DNA of 64,000 nucleotides, from positions 173,203 to 237,202 of the forward strand of contig MEOL01000032.1 of the NCBI GenBank assembly GCA_001769215.1, given 5' to 3'. This document shows, piece after piece, positions 8,815-16,850 of the stretch. Source of the stretch: Bacteroidetes bacterium GWF2_41_31. GTDB lineage: Bacteria; Bacteroidota; Bacteroidia; Bacteroidales; F082. A program made the translations under genes and the position numbers. Every line of letters begins with the position of its first letter. Position 1 is the stretch's first letter. The notes under the pieces are model-generated. The model worked only from the letters and a program-made list of their open reading frames with translations. It did no database searches and had not been told where the DNA came from.

Positions 8815-9942
8815 ATGTGGATAAAAAGAAATTATGAATCCGACCCTGGCTATTTGCAAGCAGGAAAAGTAAATTTACTTTATGGGCCAAGAAGAGTTGG
8901 AAAAACTGCGTTAATTGAAAAATTTTTGAATGATGCTAAAGGGAGGATTTTTCAAGGTAGTGGTGATGACATCCAACTGAGATCAATATTGGGATCAGAG
9001 GATAGTGTTCGGATTTTATCTGCATTGCAGGATTATGATGTTATTTTTATTGATGAAGCCCAAAGAATTCCAAAAATTGGATGGGGATTGAAAATTCTCA
9101 TTGACAATTTACCTCAGGTAATGATTATTGCTTCCGGATCATCGTCTTTCCAGCTTTTATCACAAGTAGGTGAACCATTAACCGGTCGTAGCCGTACCAG
9201 CATGTTATTTCCAATATCGGTATCGGAATTAAAAACACAATTTGGAGGAATGCAGATCATACAAAACCTGGAAAACTATCTGGTTTATGGGATGTACCCT
9301 GAAGTATTATGCCTTGGAAACAATAATGATAAGGTGGCTTATTTACATGAGTTGAGAAATTCGTATCTGCTGAAAGACATTCTGGAATTGGAAAACATCA
9401 GAAATGCAGATAAGCTGTATGATTTATTGAGACTTTTAAGCTATCAAATTGGAAATGAAGTTTCTCTAAGCGAATTAGGAAATTCTCTGGGACTGGCCAA
9501 GCAAACCATTAACCGATATCTGGAATTGCTGGAGAAAGCCTTTATCATAAAAAAAATGAGTGGGTACTCCAATAATTTGAGAAAGGAAGTCACAAAAACC
9601 CACCGGTATTATTTTTACGACAACGGAATTCGCAATGCCATAGTAAACAATTTTAATTTACCGGAGCAACGCAATGACATCGGTATGTTGTGGGAAAATT
9701 TTATGGTGATGGAAAGGATCAAAAAGCAACAATATAATAAGATTTTCAGTAACAACTACTTCTGGCGTACTTACGATAAAAAGGAAGTGGATTTTGTTGA
9801 GGAACGCGACGGTAAACTGTTTGGATATGAATTTAAATGGAATCCAAGGAAAGTTAAAATTCAAAAAGAGTGGCTAAGCACCTATCCCAATGCTAGTTTT
9901 GAAGTAATCAATAAGGATAACTTTTTAAGTTGGATTGAATAG
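8815..9942 (+). CDS. ATP-binding protein, AAA/DUF4143 family
   Basis: The 375-residue protein has a Walker A motif GPRRVGKT at about 24-31 and a Walker B motif VIFIDEAQ at about 80-87. A sensor-like IIASGSSS follows at about 104-111. A winged-helix region (about 205-260, SELGNSLGLAKQTINRYLELL) comes next, and the C-terminal DUF4143 region carries EVDFVEE with EFKW about 10 residues later. That spacing resembles a degenerate PD-(D/E)XK nuclease core. The family is widespread, usually a lone accessory gene, and has no agreed function; roles in toxin-antitoxin or DNA-directed systems have been proposed. Here too it stands alone, 16 bp from the convergent acyltransferase gene. No antitoxin-like partner is visible. 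Confidence 0.85.
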   Translation: MWIKRNYESDPGYLQAGKVNLLYGPRRVGKTALIEKFLNDAKGRIFQGSGDDIQLRSILGSEDSVRILSALQDYDVIFIDEAQRIPKIGWGLKILIDNLPQVMIIASGSSSFQLLSQVGEPLTGRSRTSMLFPISVSELKTQFGGMQIIQNLENYLVYGMYPEVLCLGNNNDKVAYLHELRNSYLLKDILELENIRNADKLYDLLRLLSYQIGNEVSLSELGNSLGLAKQTINRYLELLEKAFIIKKMSGYSNNLRKEVTKTHRYYFYDNGIRNAIVNNFNLPEQRNDIGMLWENFMVMERIKKQQYNKIFSNNYFWRTYDKKEVDFVEERDGKLFGYEFKWNPRKVKIQKEWLSTYPNASFEVINKDNFLSWIE

Positions 9943-9958
9943 GTTTTTGCTCCAAACA

Positions 9959-10822
9959 CTAGCCATAAATGGTTTTCCCCCGTTCCGCTAATTTTTTTAA
10001 CTCATCGAAAAGAAGGGAAGGATTAGCGCTAAAATAGTTTACTCCCTGAAATGAAGTGGATCGACAAGCTTCTTTTGAAATGTATTTATTGAAAAATCCC
10101 GGGATATCGCGATGACCAATATTCAAATGTGGCACCAATGTTTCAATGATCAATTCTTGATTGTTCTGATCGATGACCCTGCCTTCCATGGGTTTGCCCG
10201 ACAAAGTCTGCAAAGGAAAGTCCTCTTTCATCAAGTCTTCTACCACATGCACAAACGAAAGGCTGACCACTTTTTCGCCCAGCCCGATGATCCTGCTGTT
10301 GTATTTCATCATTTTATATAGCGGGCTTCTTTTACCATTTGGATACATGTCCAAGTGATGTTCATCAATCAATTCATGGGCCTTTGCACCAATGGCAACA
10401 ATCGAAGTGGTTGGGTGCAAACTACGCACAGCATTTTTGTGTCTCCGGGCCAATTCGGGCAACAGCCCCATGGTGGTAGGTGAACGTTTTACAATAAACA
10501 AAGCCCCGGGTTGTTTCAAATAATCTTCGGCACGATCGCGGTAATTCCAGCAGGGAAACATAACTGTGCCGTCTTCTCCCACAGACTCCATCAGCAATTC
10601 CAGCAACCTGTATGCTGAAAAAGCGATGTTAAGCTTATCAATAGAACTGTGAACGTAAAGGATCATTCCCTTTTTCACACCCAACCTGCTTTCCAGAAAT
10701 GCGGAAAACTGATTTTCAGTGAGGGGGGGATATAACAGCTCGTTGAGCTTATAATAAGCTTTCCTCAACGCTTTAAACCACGACACCGGAAAATGCTTAT
10801 AAATGAAATCACTTAAGCTCAT
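9959..10822 (-). CDS. AAC(3)-family N-acyltransferase, probably acting on a surface glycan
   Basis: The 287-residue protein has the signature of the aminoglycoside 3-N-acetyltransferase family: LYVHSSID at about 54-61, RSPTTMGLLPELARRH at about 113-128 and SLHPTTSIVAIG at about 133-144. The family uses an acyl thioester to acylate an amino group. It is the last gene of a four-gene operon, 2 bp after a polysaccharide deacetylase and downstream of an acyl carrier protein. The natural substrate is therefore more likely an amino sugar of a glycan, freed by the deacetylase, with the acyl group delivered by the ACP. Antibiotic resistance is possible from family membership alone, but the context argues against it. 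Confidence 0.82.
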   Translation of the reverse strand: MSLSDFIYKHFPVSWFKALRKAYYKLNELLYPPLTENQFSAFLESRLGVKKGMILYVHSSIDKLNIAFSAYRLLELLMESVGEDGTVMFPCWNYRDRAEDYLKQPGALFIVKRSPTTMGLLPELARRHKNAVRSLHPTTSIVAIGAKAHELIDEHHLDMYPNGKRSPLYKMMKYNSRIIGLGEKVVSLSFVHVVEDLMKEDFPLQTLSGKPMEGRVIDQNNQELIIETLVPHLNIGHRDIPGFFNKYISKEACRSTSFQGVNYFSANPSLLFDELKKLAERGKTIYG

Positions 10823-10824
10823 TT

Positions 10825-11877
10825 CTAGTTTTTATTGAGGTCAGTAAAAGTAATAAACTCAAGTTTAGAACCGTATTTTTTGCCGGCCAGTCTGACAAAT
10901 TCCGATAGCAGAAAGTAATGGTATTTGTCCATCGATTTGGGATGCCCGATCAGGCTCATTATAATTTCATCGTGACGATTATACTTGTTGACATTATAAT
11001 CCAGGATTTTCATCAGGTAATCGGGTGAAAATGTGTGGTTATCAACAGTTAACATGCGGCTTGAGAACAGCTGTCTTACTTTATCACGCTTGCCCACACT
11101 TTCGTTTGAATGGATCATAGGCCCACGGTTTTCCACGGCACGACCAGCATATTTCTTTAGTTTAAAAGAGGTAGGCATTTCAAAAATCCCCTTTGGTTTT
11201 GAAGCAATGGGAATTTCAAAAAGCGTATTTTTATTTACATCAGTCTTGCTAAAATCGCCATCGCTTGACAAGTACCAATTTGGAATGTTTGGGACATCCC
11301 TGTAATCGACCAACGAAGTATTCGACCTGAAAAAGTATCCCGGGCTGATGGAACTGTCGAAACGGATGCCATTATTATACAAGGCATTTAATATTTTATC
11401 GGCATGTGGAACGAAATTATATCCACCGGCCCTGAAAGCCATGCAACGATACTCCGGATTGGCCGAACTACCTATTTTGGTTAACTCATTCACGCCCAAC
11501 TCAACAATGGTTTCGATGTTGTAATGGTTATCTTCATTGGCGAAATCTCCCATTTTATACTTCGGTGAAGGTGCTACTTTACCATTGGTAAACTTGCTTT
11601 CGAGCCAATGGGGATGCAGGTGTAACTGTACATCATGTCCATTGGTAATGGCTTGTTGCATTTGGTTTTTAAAGGCTTGGGCAAACCCTGTTTCATTCCA
11701 TTCTCTAAACTGAACATAACTTAGTATATCGGCAAAAAACACGGCCGGAACCTTTAGTTTTTCAAGTAACTCCAAAAGCCGGTCAGTGGGATCAAACAAA
11801 CTGTGCCGATACGATTTGACAATGCCTCCCAGAGGGAGTTCATAATCAAATGTGAGCAGGAGTTTGAGATGGTTCAT
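10825..11877 (-). CDS. Polysaccharide deacetylase-like protein (NodB-fold)
   Basis: The 350-residue protein opens with LLLTFDYELPLGG, where the aspartate at 10 and glutamate at 12 match the start of the NodB fold. A histidine pair in VQLHLHPHW (about 77-85) matches the metal-binding HxxxH strand. Later motifs are CMAFRAGGYNF (about 143-153) and RFDSSISPG (about 172-180), typical of the family. Members remove N-acetyl groups from glycans or peptidoglycan using a divalent metal. There is no signal peptide, so it probably acts on a cytoplasmic lipid-linked or nucleotide-linked sugar. It is 6 bp after the VOC gene and 2 bp before the AAC(3)-like gene. Confidence 0.82.
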   Translation of the reverse strand: MNHLKLLLTFDYELPLGGIVKSYRHSLFDPTDRLLELLEKLKVPAVFFADILSYVQFREWNETGFAQAFKNQMQQAITNGHDVQLHLHPHWLESKFTNGKVAPSPKYKMGDFANEDNHYNIETIVELGVNELTKIGSSANPEYRCMAFRAGGYNFVPHADKILNALYNNGIRFDSSISPGYFFRSNTSLVDYRDVPNIPNWYLSSDGDFSKTDVNKNTLFEIPIASKPKGIFEMPTSFKLKKYAGRAVENRGPMIHSNESVGKRDKVRQLFSSRMLTVDNHTFSPDYLMKILDYNVNKYNRHDEIIMSLIGHPKSMDKYHYFLLSEFVRLAGKKYGSKLEFITFTDLNKN

Positions 11878-11883
11878 CTAGTT

Positions 11884-12276
11884 TTAATTACATTCTAACA
11901 GTTCAATAAGTCCAATATTCGGGTGGTACAAAAAGGCTGCCAATTGACCATTGAATGCCATTGCTGGGCTCGCAGGTTCAATTAATACGTACTTCTTACT
12001 TCTCAAAACATGTATTGTTTTTTCAATAGATTCAGTACAATAGCAAAAATGATAAGGAGTATTGTTGTTTTTATTTAAGATGTTGTTTATTGGTGATTCA
12101 GCGGAAAGAGGCGCAACCAATTCTATCTCCCAAGGATCGTTTTTTAACATTTGTATACTTACTTTTCTGCTTACATCATGAATCAGGATGCCTGACTTGG
12201 TATAGCCCAATGCATCAAACTCGAGAACACTCTTTTCCATATCACTTACAGCATAACCAACATGATGAACTTTCAT
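11884..12276 (-). CDS. VOC-superfamily protein (glyoxalase / methylmalonyl-CoA epimerase-like)
   Basis: This 130-residue protein has two beta-alpha-beta-beta-beta modules. The first starts with VHHVGYAVSDMEKSV at 3-17 and the second with TPYHFCYCTESIEKTI at about 73-88; it ends in IGLIELLE. H5 and H76 sit where the family places metal ligands, and the C-terminal glutamate at about 127 is a third candidate. Homologues beside FkbH-like proteins and acyl carrier proteins are often labelled methylmalonyl-CoA epimerase, but the small size and context suggest action on an ACP- or CoA-bound hydroxyacyl group. The gene lies 2 bp after the ACP gene. Confidence 0.78.
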   Translation of the reverse strand: MKVHHVGYAVSDMEKSVLEFDALGYTKSGILIHDVSRKVSIQMLKNDPWEIELVAPLSAESPINNILNKNNNTPYHFCYCTESIEKTIHVLRSKKYVLIEPASPAMAFNGQLAAFLYHPNIGLIELLECN

Positions 12277-12278
12277 GA

Positions 12279-12515
12279 TTACTGTTTTTTTATTATCACA
12301 CGAACAATTTCACCAGAACTGACCATTTCAACAATTTCCTCAGGTTCAAACTGAATATCAAATTCCATTTCTATTTCGGCAATAATCATGATGTGTTTTA
12401 AAGAATCCCAAGTCTCAATGTCTTGCTTATTTAGATGTTTAGATGTTTCATTGATTAAACCAAGTACTTTCTTTAAAATCTCAAGCACCCTATTTTCAAT
12501 ATCTTCTTTTTTCAT
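12279..12515 (-). CDS. Acyl carrier protein
   Basis: A 78-residue acidic four-helix carrier protein. The phosphopantetheine attachment serine is S38 in WDSLKH, followed by the FDIQFEPEEIVEM helix. The frame is open back to 12713, but the extra 66 residues are low-quality coding. A -7 box at 12532-12539 lies 17 bp before the ATG at 12515, which settles the start. Housekeeping ACPs are usually the fatty-acid type with a DSLD motif; this DSLKH form with dedicated neighbours is a specialised carrier. It is first in the operon with the VOC, deacetylase and AAC(3)-like genes, and probably presents the acyl or glyceryl group loaded by the FkbH-like protein at 15246-16838. Confidence 0.88.
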   Translation of the reverse strand: MKKEDIENRVLEILKKVLGLINETSKHLNKQDIETWDSLKHIMIIAEIEMEFDIQFEPEEIVEMVSSGEIVRVIIKKQ

Positions 12516-12531
12516 ATTTTTATGTTTACGA

Positions 12532-12539
12532 CAAAAGTA
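12532..12539 (-). promoter_or_regulatory. -7 promoter box for the ACP operon
   Basis: Minus-strand TACTTTTG, a full match to TAnnTTTG, ending 17 bp before the ACP start codon. A TTG at 12555-12557 lies 15 bp upstream, slightly closer than usual. Confidence 0.55.
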
Positions 12540-12610
12540 AGAATCATAATTACACAATCGTAAAATAAAATTCCATTTCCGTAACAAATTATCCACATCC
12601 GGATTACTTA

Positions 12611-12620
12611 CCCCCCCCCC
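12611..12620. repeat. Homopolymer of ten cytosines (G10 on the minus strand)
   Basis: An uninterrupted C10 run lies in the 209-bp region between the divergent ACP operon and the gene at 12725. It is about 72 bp upstream of the ACP -7 box and 105 bp upstream of the plus-strand ATG. It is the only such C/G run noticed in the window and stands out in AT-rich flanks. Runs of this length are prone to slipped-strand length change. Confidence 0.9.
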
Positions 12621-12724
12621 ATAAATTGTATAAGTATGATATTTAACAAGATACAATATTTGGCACGATAGTAGATTATTTCTTCGCAACAATTGAAACT
12701 TAAGTCTAATCAAAAATCAAGGAA

Positions 12725-13399
12725 ATGAAAAAATCAATTTTAATGAGTGTGTTATTATTCGCTATAGCTTTTTCTGTCAATGCACAATGGACGACAAATA
12801 GTTACGGTATTTATCCACTTAATCTTAATCATCATTTAAGTGTTGGTGTATACACACCTAATACTCCCATGGAATTTACAGTAAAAGGTCAACAAATAAT
12901 TTATGGGCCTGAGGCAAGTTTATTGTTTGGAGGCCTTGAGAATACTACAGTTGGATGGGGACAATACGGAATTGAGTACAATGTATCCGCCGGAGGGCTA
13001 AACTTTTGGAAACCGAGTGGCAGCAATGGATTTAAGAACTGGGTGCTTTTCCTTAAAGACGATGGCCGGGTGGGTATCGGAACACAAAATCTTACAGCGG
13101 ATTATTTGCTAACTGTTGCTGGTGGAATTCATGCCCGTAAAATTTATGTAACATCATTGGCTGGTGCGGATTTTGTTTTTGCAAAAGGGTATAAATTAAG
13201 AACTTTGCAGGAATTGGATCAATTTGTAAGCGTGAATCAGCATCTACCTGAAATACCCTCTGCTAAAGAAATGGAAGAAAAAGGTATGGATATGGGAGAA
13301 TTTCAGATTAAACTATTACAAAAAGTAGAAGAGCTAACTTTGTACATTATTCAACAGCAGAAAGAAATTGAGGAACTAAAAACCAGATTGTCTAATTAA
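12725..13399 (+). CDS. Secreted protein with tail-fibre-like C-terminal region
   Basis: This 224-residue protein begins with a clear signal peptide (cleavage near VNAQ, residue 20). The middle contains GRVGIGTQNLTADYLLTVAGG at about 115-135, and the C-terminus has GYKLRTLQELDQFV, then HLPEIPSAKEMEEKGMDMGEFQIKLLQKVEEL, ending in a coiled coil. This layout is very common in Bacteroidota for exported proteins annotated as tail-fibre or cell-wall anchor proteins, and resembles bacteriophage fibre tips with an intramolecular chaperone. The true function is unknown. It is the first of three plus-strand envelope genes placed between the ACP operon and the FkbH gene. Confidence 0.75.
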   Translation: MKKSILMSVLLFAIAFSVNAQWTTNSYGIYPLNLNHHLSVGVYTPNTPMEFTVKGQQIIYGPEASLLFGGLENTTVGWGQYGIEYNVSAGGLNFWKPSGSNGFKNWVLFLKDDGRVGIGTQNLTADYLLTVAGGIHARKIYVTSLAGADFVFAKGYKLRTLQELDQFVSVNQHLPEIPSAKEMEEKGMDMGEFQIKLLQKVEELTLYIIQQQKEIEELKTRLSN

Positions 13400-13465
13400 C
13401 TTTCTGGTTATTCTTTATTAACGATCTACATTAGTGTAAATGTTAACAACCTTAATTTACTATCT

Positions 13466-14485
13466 ATGAAAAATTTATCAATTAAAATTATCGGGATCTC
13501 CTTCGGACTACTTTTAATGTGGGTTCAGGTATATCCGCAAGGACAAATTAAAAGTGAACTGGCAGCTACAAAAGGAAGTGTATCAAGTGAACAGTCATGG
13601 TCTATGGAACTTAGAGCCAAAAGAGCTTACACTACACAGTCAACAATCAATTATTGCTACCTTGTTAATCCTTCCGATGTATTGTGTAACTTTGCTATCG
13701 CTTATGACCATGGGCAAAATTTTGATGAGAATGCCAGACGAACATACATGTTTACATACTCTATACTTAGAGGTGGAGTTGTAATTAATTCTATTACAGT
13801 AGATGTGGCGGGTTCTGGCATTAATGATTATGTCGCATATTATCAGTTTCCAGGCTTAATTCAGGTTTACTCAAATGACATTATTTCTGGAATGTTAAAT
13901 ATATCATATAGAGAACTACAACAAGGAGGTGGTTATACTTTTGGTAATATTTTACCGGATCAACTTGCGCCAAATTCAATCATCTTAAAGATTAATCCAT
14001 ATAATGTTATCACTTATACCGTTGTTCAGCCTGTGTGTCCTGATATTGCGCCTCCTAATTACTATCATCTTATAGAAGCAACCAATAGCATTACTTTGAA
14101 CCCTGGCTTTATGGTTGATGCTGCTGACATGGATTTTTATGCTGAAGCTATTAATAGGTCTGGCGGCACCAAAAATATTGAGAACATGCCAGATATGACG
14201 GAAGAAATAGTGTTGAAAACCGGAAATGAGCAAAATGCAGATGAAGTTTTTATCGGGCTTTACCCAAATCCTTCTGATGGTAGGTTTACCGTTAAAAATA
14301 TCCGAACGGAAGAAATAACAATTTCTTTTTATGGTCAAATGGGAAAACTTATTCCGGATGAAAAGCTTAACGCTGGTGAAGAAAAAGAAGTAAATTTATC
14401 TCAGATAAACGCACGCTTTATTACTCTACTTGTTTATTCTAATGGGAAAATTGTGTCAAGAAATACCATGATTATAAATAAATAG
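13466..14485 (+). CDS. T9SS-exported protein with 3-coathanger-like motif
   Basis: The 339-residue protein has a signal peptide (about 1-25, ending near VYPQG) and a C-terminal T9SS type A sorting domain (about 262-339, starting at IGLYPNPSDGRFTV). Just before it, NSITLNPGFMVDAADMDFYAEA at about 208-229 looks like the 3-coathanger stack found beside such sorting domains. The rest, with several paired cysteines, is unrecognised. T9SS substrates are secreted or anchored to the cell surface. A strong rho-independent terminator follows at 14506-14546. Confidence 0.8.
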   Translation: MKNLSIKIIGISFGLLLMWVQVYPQGQIKSELAATKGSVSSEQSWSMELRAKRAYTTQSTINYCYLVNPSDVLCNFAIAYDHGQNFDENARRTYMFTYSILRGGVVINSITVDVAGSGINDYVAYYQFPGLIQVYSNDIISGMLNISYRELQQGGGYTFGNILPDQLAPNSIILKINPYNVITYTVVQPVCPDIAPPNYYHLIEATNSITLNPGFMVDAADMDFYAEAINRSGGTKNIENMPDMTEEIVLKTGNEQNADEVFIGLYPNPSDGRFTVKNIRTEEITISFYGQMGKLIPDEKLNAGEEKEVNLSQINARFITLLVYSNGKIVSRNTMIINK

Positions 14486-14505
14486 TAGCTTTACAAAGGA
14501 TTATT

Positions 14506-14546
14506 TTCGATATTGCAAGTATTTTGCTTGCAATATCGAATTTTTA
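14506..14546 (+). terminator. Rho-independent terminator after the T9SS protein gene
   Basis: A perfect 12-bp stem (14508-14519 with 14527-14538, CGATATTGCAAG and its complement) around a 7-nt loop is followed by a T-rich run. It ends transcription 20-60 bp after the stop at 14485. Confidence 0.85.
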
Positions 14547-14579
14547 AACTGATTTTGAATTATCATTAATGGTATAAGA

Positions 14580-15227
14580 ATGAAACGTAAAAAAATGTTT
14601 AATTTAACAAAATGGATCCTAACAGTCGTTTTTGCCTTTGGGTTTTTCACCGTTTTTTCGCAACAAATCCAACTTGGTTTTAATGCCGGAGGTAATTATT
14701 CATTATTTCCCCTTCCGGAATACAACAAATACGACGGTCCTTCTTTAGGTTATACGGTGGGTCTGTCAGGTCAATTGCGTTTGAAGGATCACTTTTTCTT
14801 ATCACCTGAGATAAATTTTGACTACAGGGTTTATCGAGTAAAATCGTCCTACCTTGATGCGGTGTCGAATTCCGATGAAAGGACATCCCTCTTACAAATT
14901 GCCACACCGCTGAAATATGCTATTGGATCAAAAAAAGCATTTTATGGATACGCTGGCCCCTATTTAGCCTATTCATTAATATCCTATTCGCACTGGACTG
15001 TTAATGAGTCGTATAGAAAGATTGATTTTAACGATATCTATGCCCGTTATCAATTTGGCTACCTGATCGGGTTAGGCTACACAAACAAACTGTCTGGTAA
15101 TTTAAACCTGTTTTTGGATGCCAATTACAGCGAGTCATTGTTCTTTTTTGGTGAGGGAGAAAAAGGTAATAGAAATTCTTCAAAGGCCATTCGCTTGCGA
15201 ACGGGCTTGCTGTTCACTATCAGATAG
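14580..15227 (+). CDS. Outer-membrane beta-barrel protein, PorT-like family
   Basis: The 215-residue protein has a signal peptide (cleavage near VFSQQ, residue 28) and alternating amphipathic strands ending in an aromatic/arginine terminus (LRTGLLFTIR), typical of small 8- to 10-strand barrels of the outer-membrane-protein beta-barrel family in Bacteroidota. Segments such as GFNAGGNYS and GYTVGLSGQLRLKDHFFLSPEINF match repeated barrel hairpins. A second ATG at 14595 is possible. Function is not predictable. It ends 18 bp from the convergent FkbH gene. Confidence 0.75.
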   Translation: MKRKKMFNLTKWILTVVFAFGFFTVFSQQIQLGFNAGGNYSLFPLPEYNKYDGPSLGYTVGLSGQLRLKDHFFLSPEINFDYRVYRVKSSYLDAVSNSDERTSLLQIATPLKYAIGSKKAFYGYAGPYLAYSLISYSHWTVNESYRKIDFNDIYARYQFGYLIGLGYTNKLSGNLNLFLDANYSESLFFFGEGEKGNRNSSKAIRLRTGLLFTIR

Positions 15228-15245
15228 TAGATGCTTTTAGCTTCC

Positions 15246-16838
15246 TTACATTGCTACTTCATACAAAATACCAATGATTTTTTTATCTGTTAAAAAGATC
15301 CTGTAATATTTTTTTTCAGCCTTATTAACCGCTTCAATCATCTCAAACCCATTACGATCATAAAATTTCTCCACCTGCCCGTTTTTTACCGTTGGAATAA
15401 ATGAAGCCTTAACTTCCCTGATCCCCTTTTCAAACAGCTTGTTTAACACTGTACTCAAAAACGCGTTCTCGATTCCCCGTCCCAGTATCCGGCAACTGAG
15501 CATAAAACTGTCGATTTCGGCTGTTAAGCCTTCTGTTTTTACAATAGCCAAGGCCGTGATGCCATTATCGCCAAATTTATCGCTTACGGCCACATCCCAA
15601 ACAAGATACCCTTTACTAATTAGGTTGTTGATTTCGGCTTCGGTGTAACGTTTAGTCGTCAGGTTGAATTGGTTGGTCTTTTGGGTCATCTGCGCTATAC
15701 GCGGTATGTGCACCGGGTTATTTTCAGAAATGGTGAGCTTGATGTCCATTTCCTTTAAAAACTGTTCTTCTGTATCGAAGGCATTTAATAACTGCCTGCG
15801 TTGGGCATTTTGTTGGTATTGAACCGACTTTGATTTGTCTTCTTCGGTGAGTTCATACACCTGAAACCATTGGTTATAAACCTCCTGAATAAAATCGACC
15901 ATCAGGTATGGTTGCTTTGGAAAATCGGGCACAACAACTTCAGGAAGCATTGATTTCACCTGCTCGCGTTCGAAAGGACTGTCGTCGATAAACACCAGGC
16001 TGTCAATGCCAATGTTTAATTCATGCGCTAATTCAACGATATTATCAGGTTTGTTTTTCCAGTTGATCCGCAACGCCGAAAAATCTGCTGATTTCAGAAC
16101 CATTTCATCTCTTTGAGAGAACGCCTGTTGTACATCTTCAGGGTTATTTTTGCTGCACAAAGCCAGGATAACTCCGGTATTTTTAATTTCCTTTATCCAG
16201 GATTGAAAATCACGGTAGGAGTTTCCCGGATAGGTGTTCCCCAGTTGGATTCCTGAAACTCCGTCTTCTCCTAAAATACCGCCCCAAAGCGTATTGTCCA
16301 GATCGAGTACCAGGCATTTTTTGCGAATGCCTTCGATGGCACGGATTTTTTGTAGAAACCACTGATTAAAATTTCGGGCTAACCTTGGGCTAACGGGTAC
16401 CTGCGACAGATAAAAATGTCGTTTGTCGACAAGTTCTTTTGTTCCATATCCGGAAGCAAATGTGCTAAAGTCCACAACTTTTATCCGCCGGTTTTCCTTT
16501 GCCAGATTAAAAACATGGTCGTTATAATCCCTAACTGCTCCATGAACAGGATCTGGCATTGCAAATCCTTCAGGGACCGTATTCCACAATGTGAAACAAA
16601 TTATGGAGGTTGTATCTGGTACTTGGTTTAAAACATGATTTAAACGTTGTTTATAAAAGTCGATCTCAGCAGCCAGGGTAATCCGGTTTGCCCCCATCGG
16701 CATCAGATAAAACCACACATAATACTTAAAACCAGCAGAGAACTCGATTTCATTATATCCACTGAAGCTGCAACCTCCCAAATGGTCGAAAAGCGGCTCA
16801 ACAGTGTAGTTTCTAAAAATGAAAAAGTTTTGCGGCAT
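15246..16838 (-). CDS. FkbH-like HAD-IIIC phosphatase / glyceryl-ACP synthase
   Basis: The 530-residue protein has an SGNH-like N-terminal region (about 1-165, including LWNTVPEGFA), a HAD core with the nucleophile D179 and D181 in LDLDNTLWGG and FIDDSPFEREQV later, and a C-terminal GNAT-like domain (about 365-510: MTQKTNQFNLT, then CRILGRGIENAFL). FkbH proteins take 1,3-bisphosphoglycerate, dephosphorylate it and load a glyceryl group onto an acyl carrier protein. The separate ACP at 12279-12515 is the obvious partner. The gene begins 12 bp after the IcmF gene on the same strand, so it is probably co-transcribed with it. The exact acyl group is inferred from the family. Confidence 0.87.
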   Translation of the reverse strand: MPQNFFIFRNYTVEPLFDHLGGCSFSGYNEIEFSAGFKYYVWFYLMPMGANRITLAAEIDFYKQRLNHVLNQVPDTTSIICFTLWNTVPEGFAMPDPVHGAVRDYNDHVFNLAKENRRIKVVDFSTFASGYGTKELVDKRHFYLSQVPVSPRLARNFNQWFLQKIRAIEGIRKKCLVLDLDNTLWGGILGEDGVSGIQLGNTYPGNSYRDFQSWIKEIKNTGVILALCSKNNPEDVQQAFSQRDEMVLKSADFSALRINWKNKPDNIVELAHELNIGIDSLVFIDDSPFEREQVKSMLPEVVVPDFPKQPYLMVDFIQEVYNQWFQVYELTEEDKSKSVQYQQNAQRRQLLNAFDTEEQFLKEMDIKLTISENNPVHIPRIAQMTQKTNQFNLTTKRYTEAEINNLISKGYLVWDVAVSDKFGDNGITALAIVKTEGLTAEIDSFMLSCRILGRGIENAFLSTVLNKLFEKGIREVKASFIPTVKNGQVEKFYDRNGFEMIEAVNKAEKKYYRIFLTDKKIIGILYEVAM

Positions 16839-16850
16839 CTGATGATCATT

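Noticed and set aside
9959..10822. Aminoglycoside resistance gene
   Set aside because: Family motifs fit, but the operon with an ACP and a glycan deacetylase points to a biosynthetic acyltransferase.
12516..12713. Upstream extension of the acyl carrier protein
   Set aside because: A -7 box lies inside it at 12532-12539 and the ATG at 12515 starts a normal-length ACP; the extension crosses the C10 tract.
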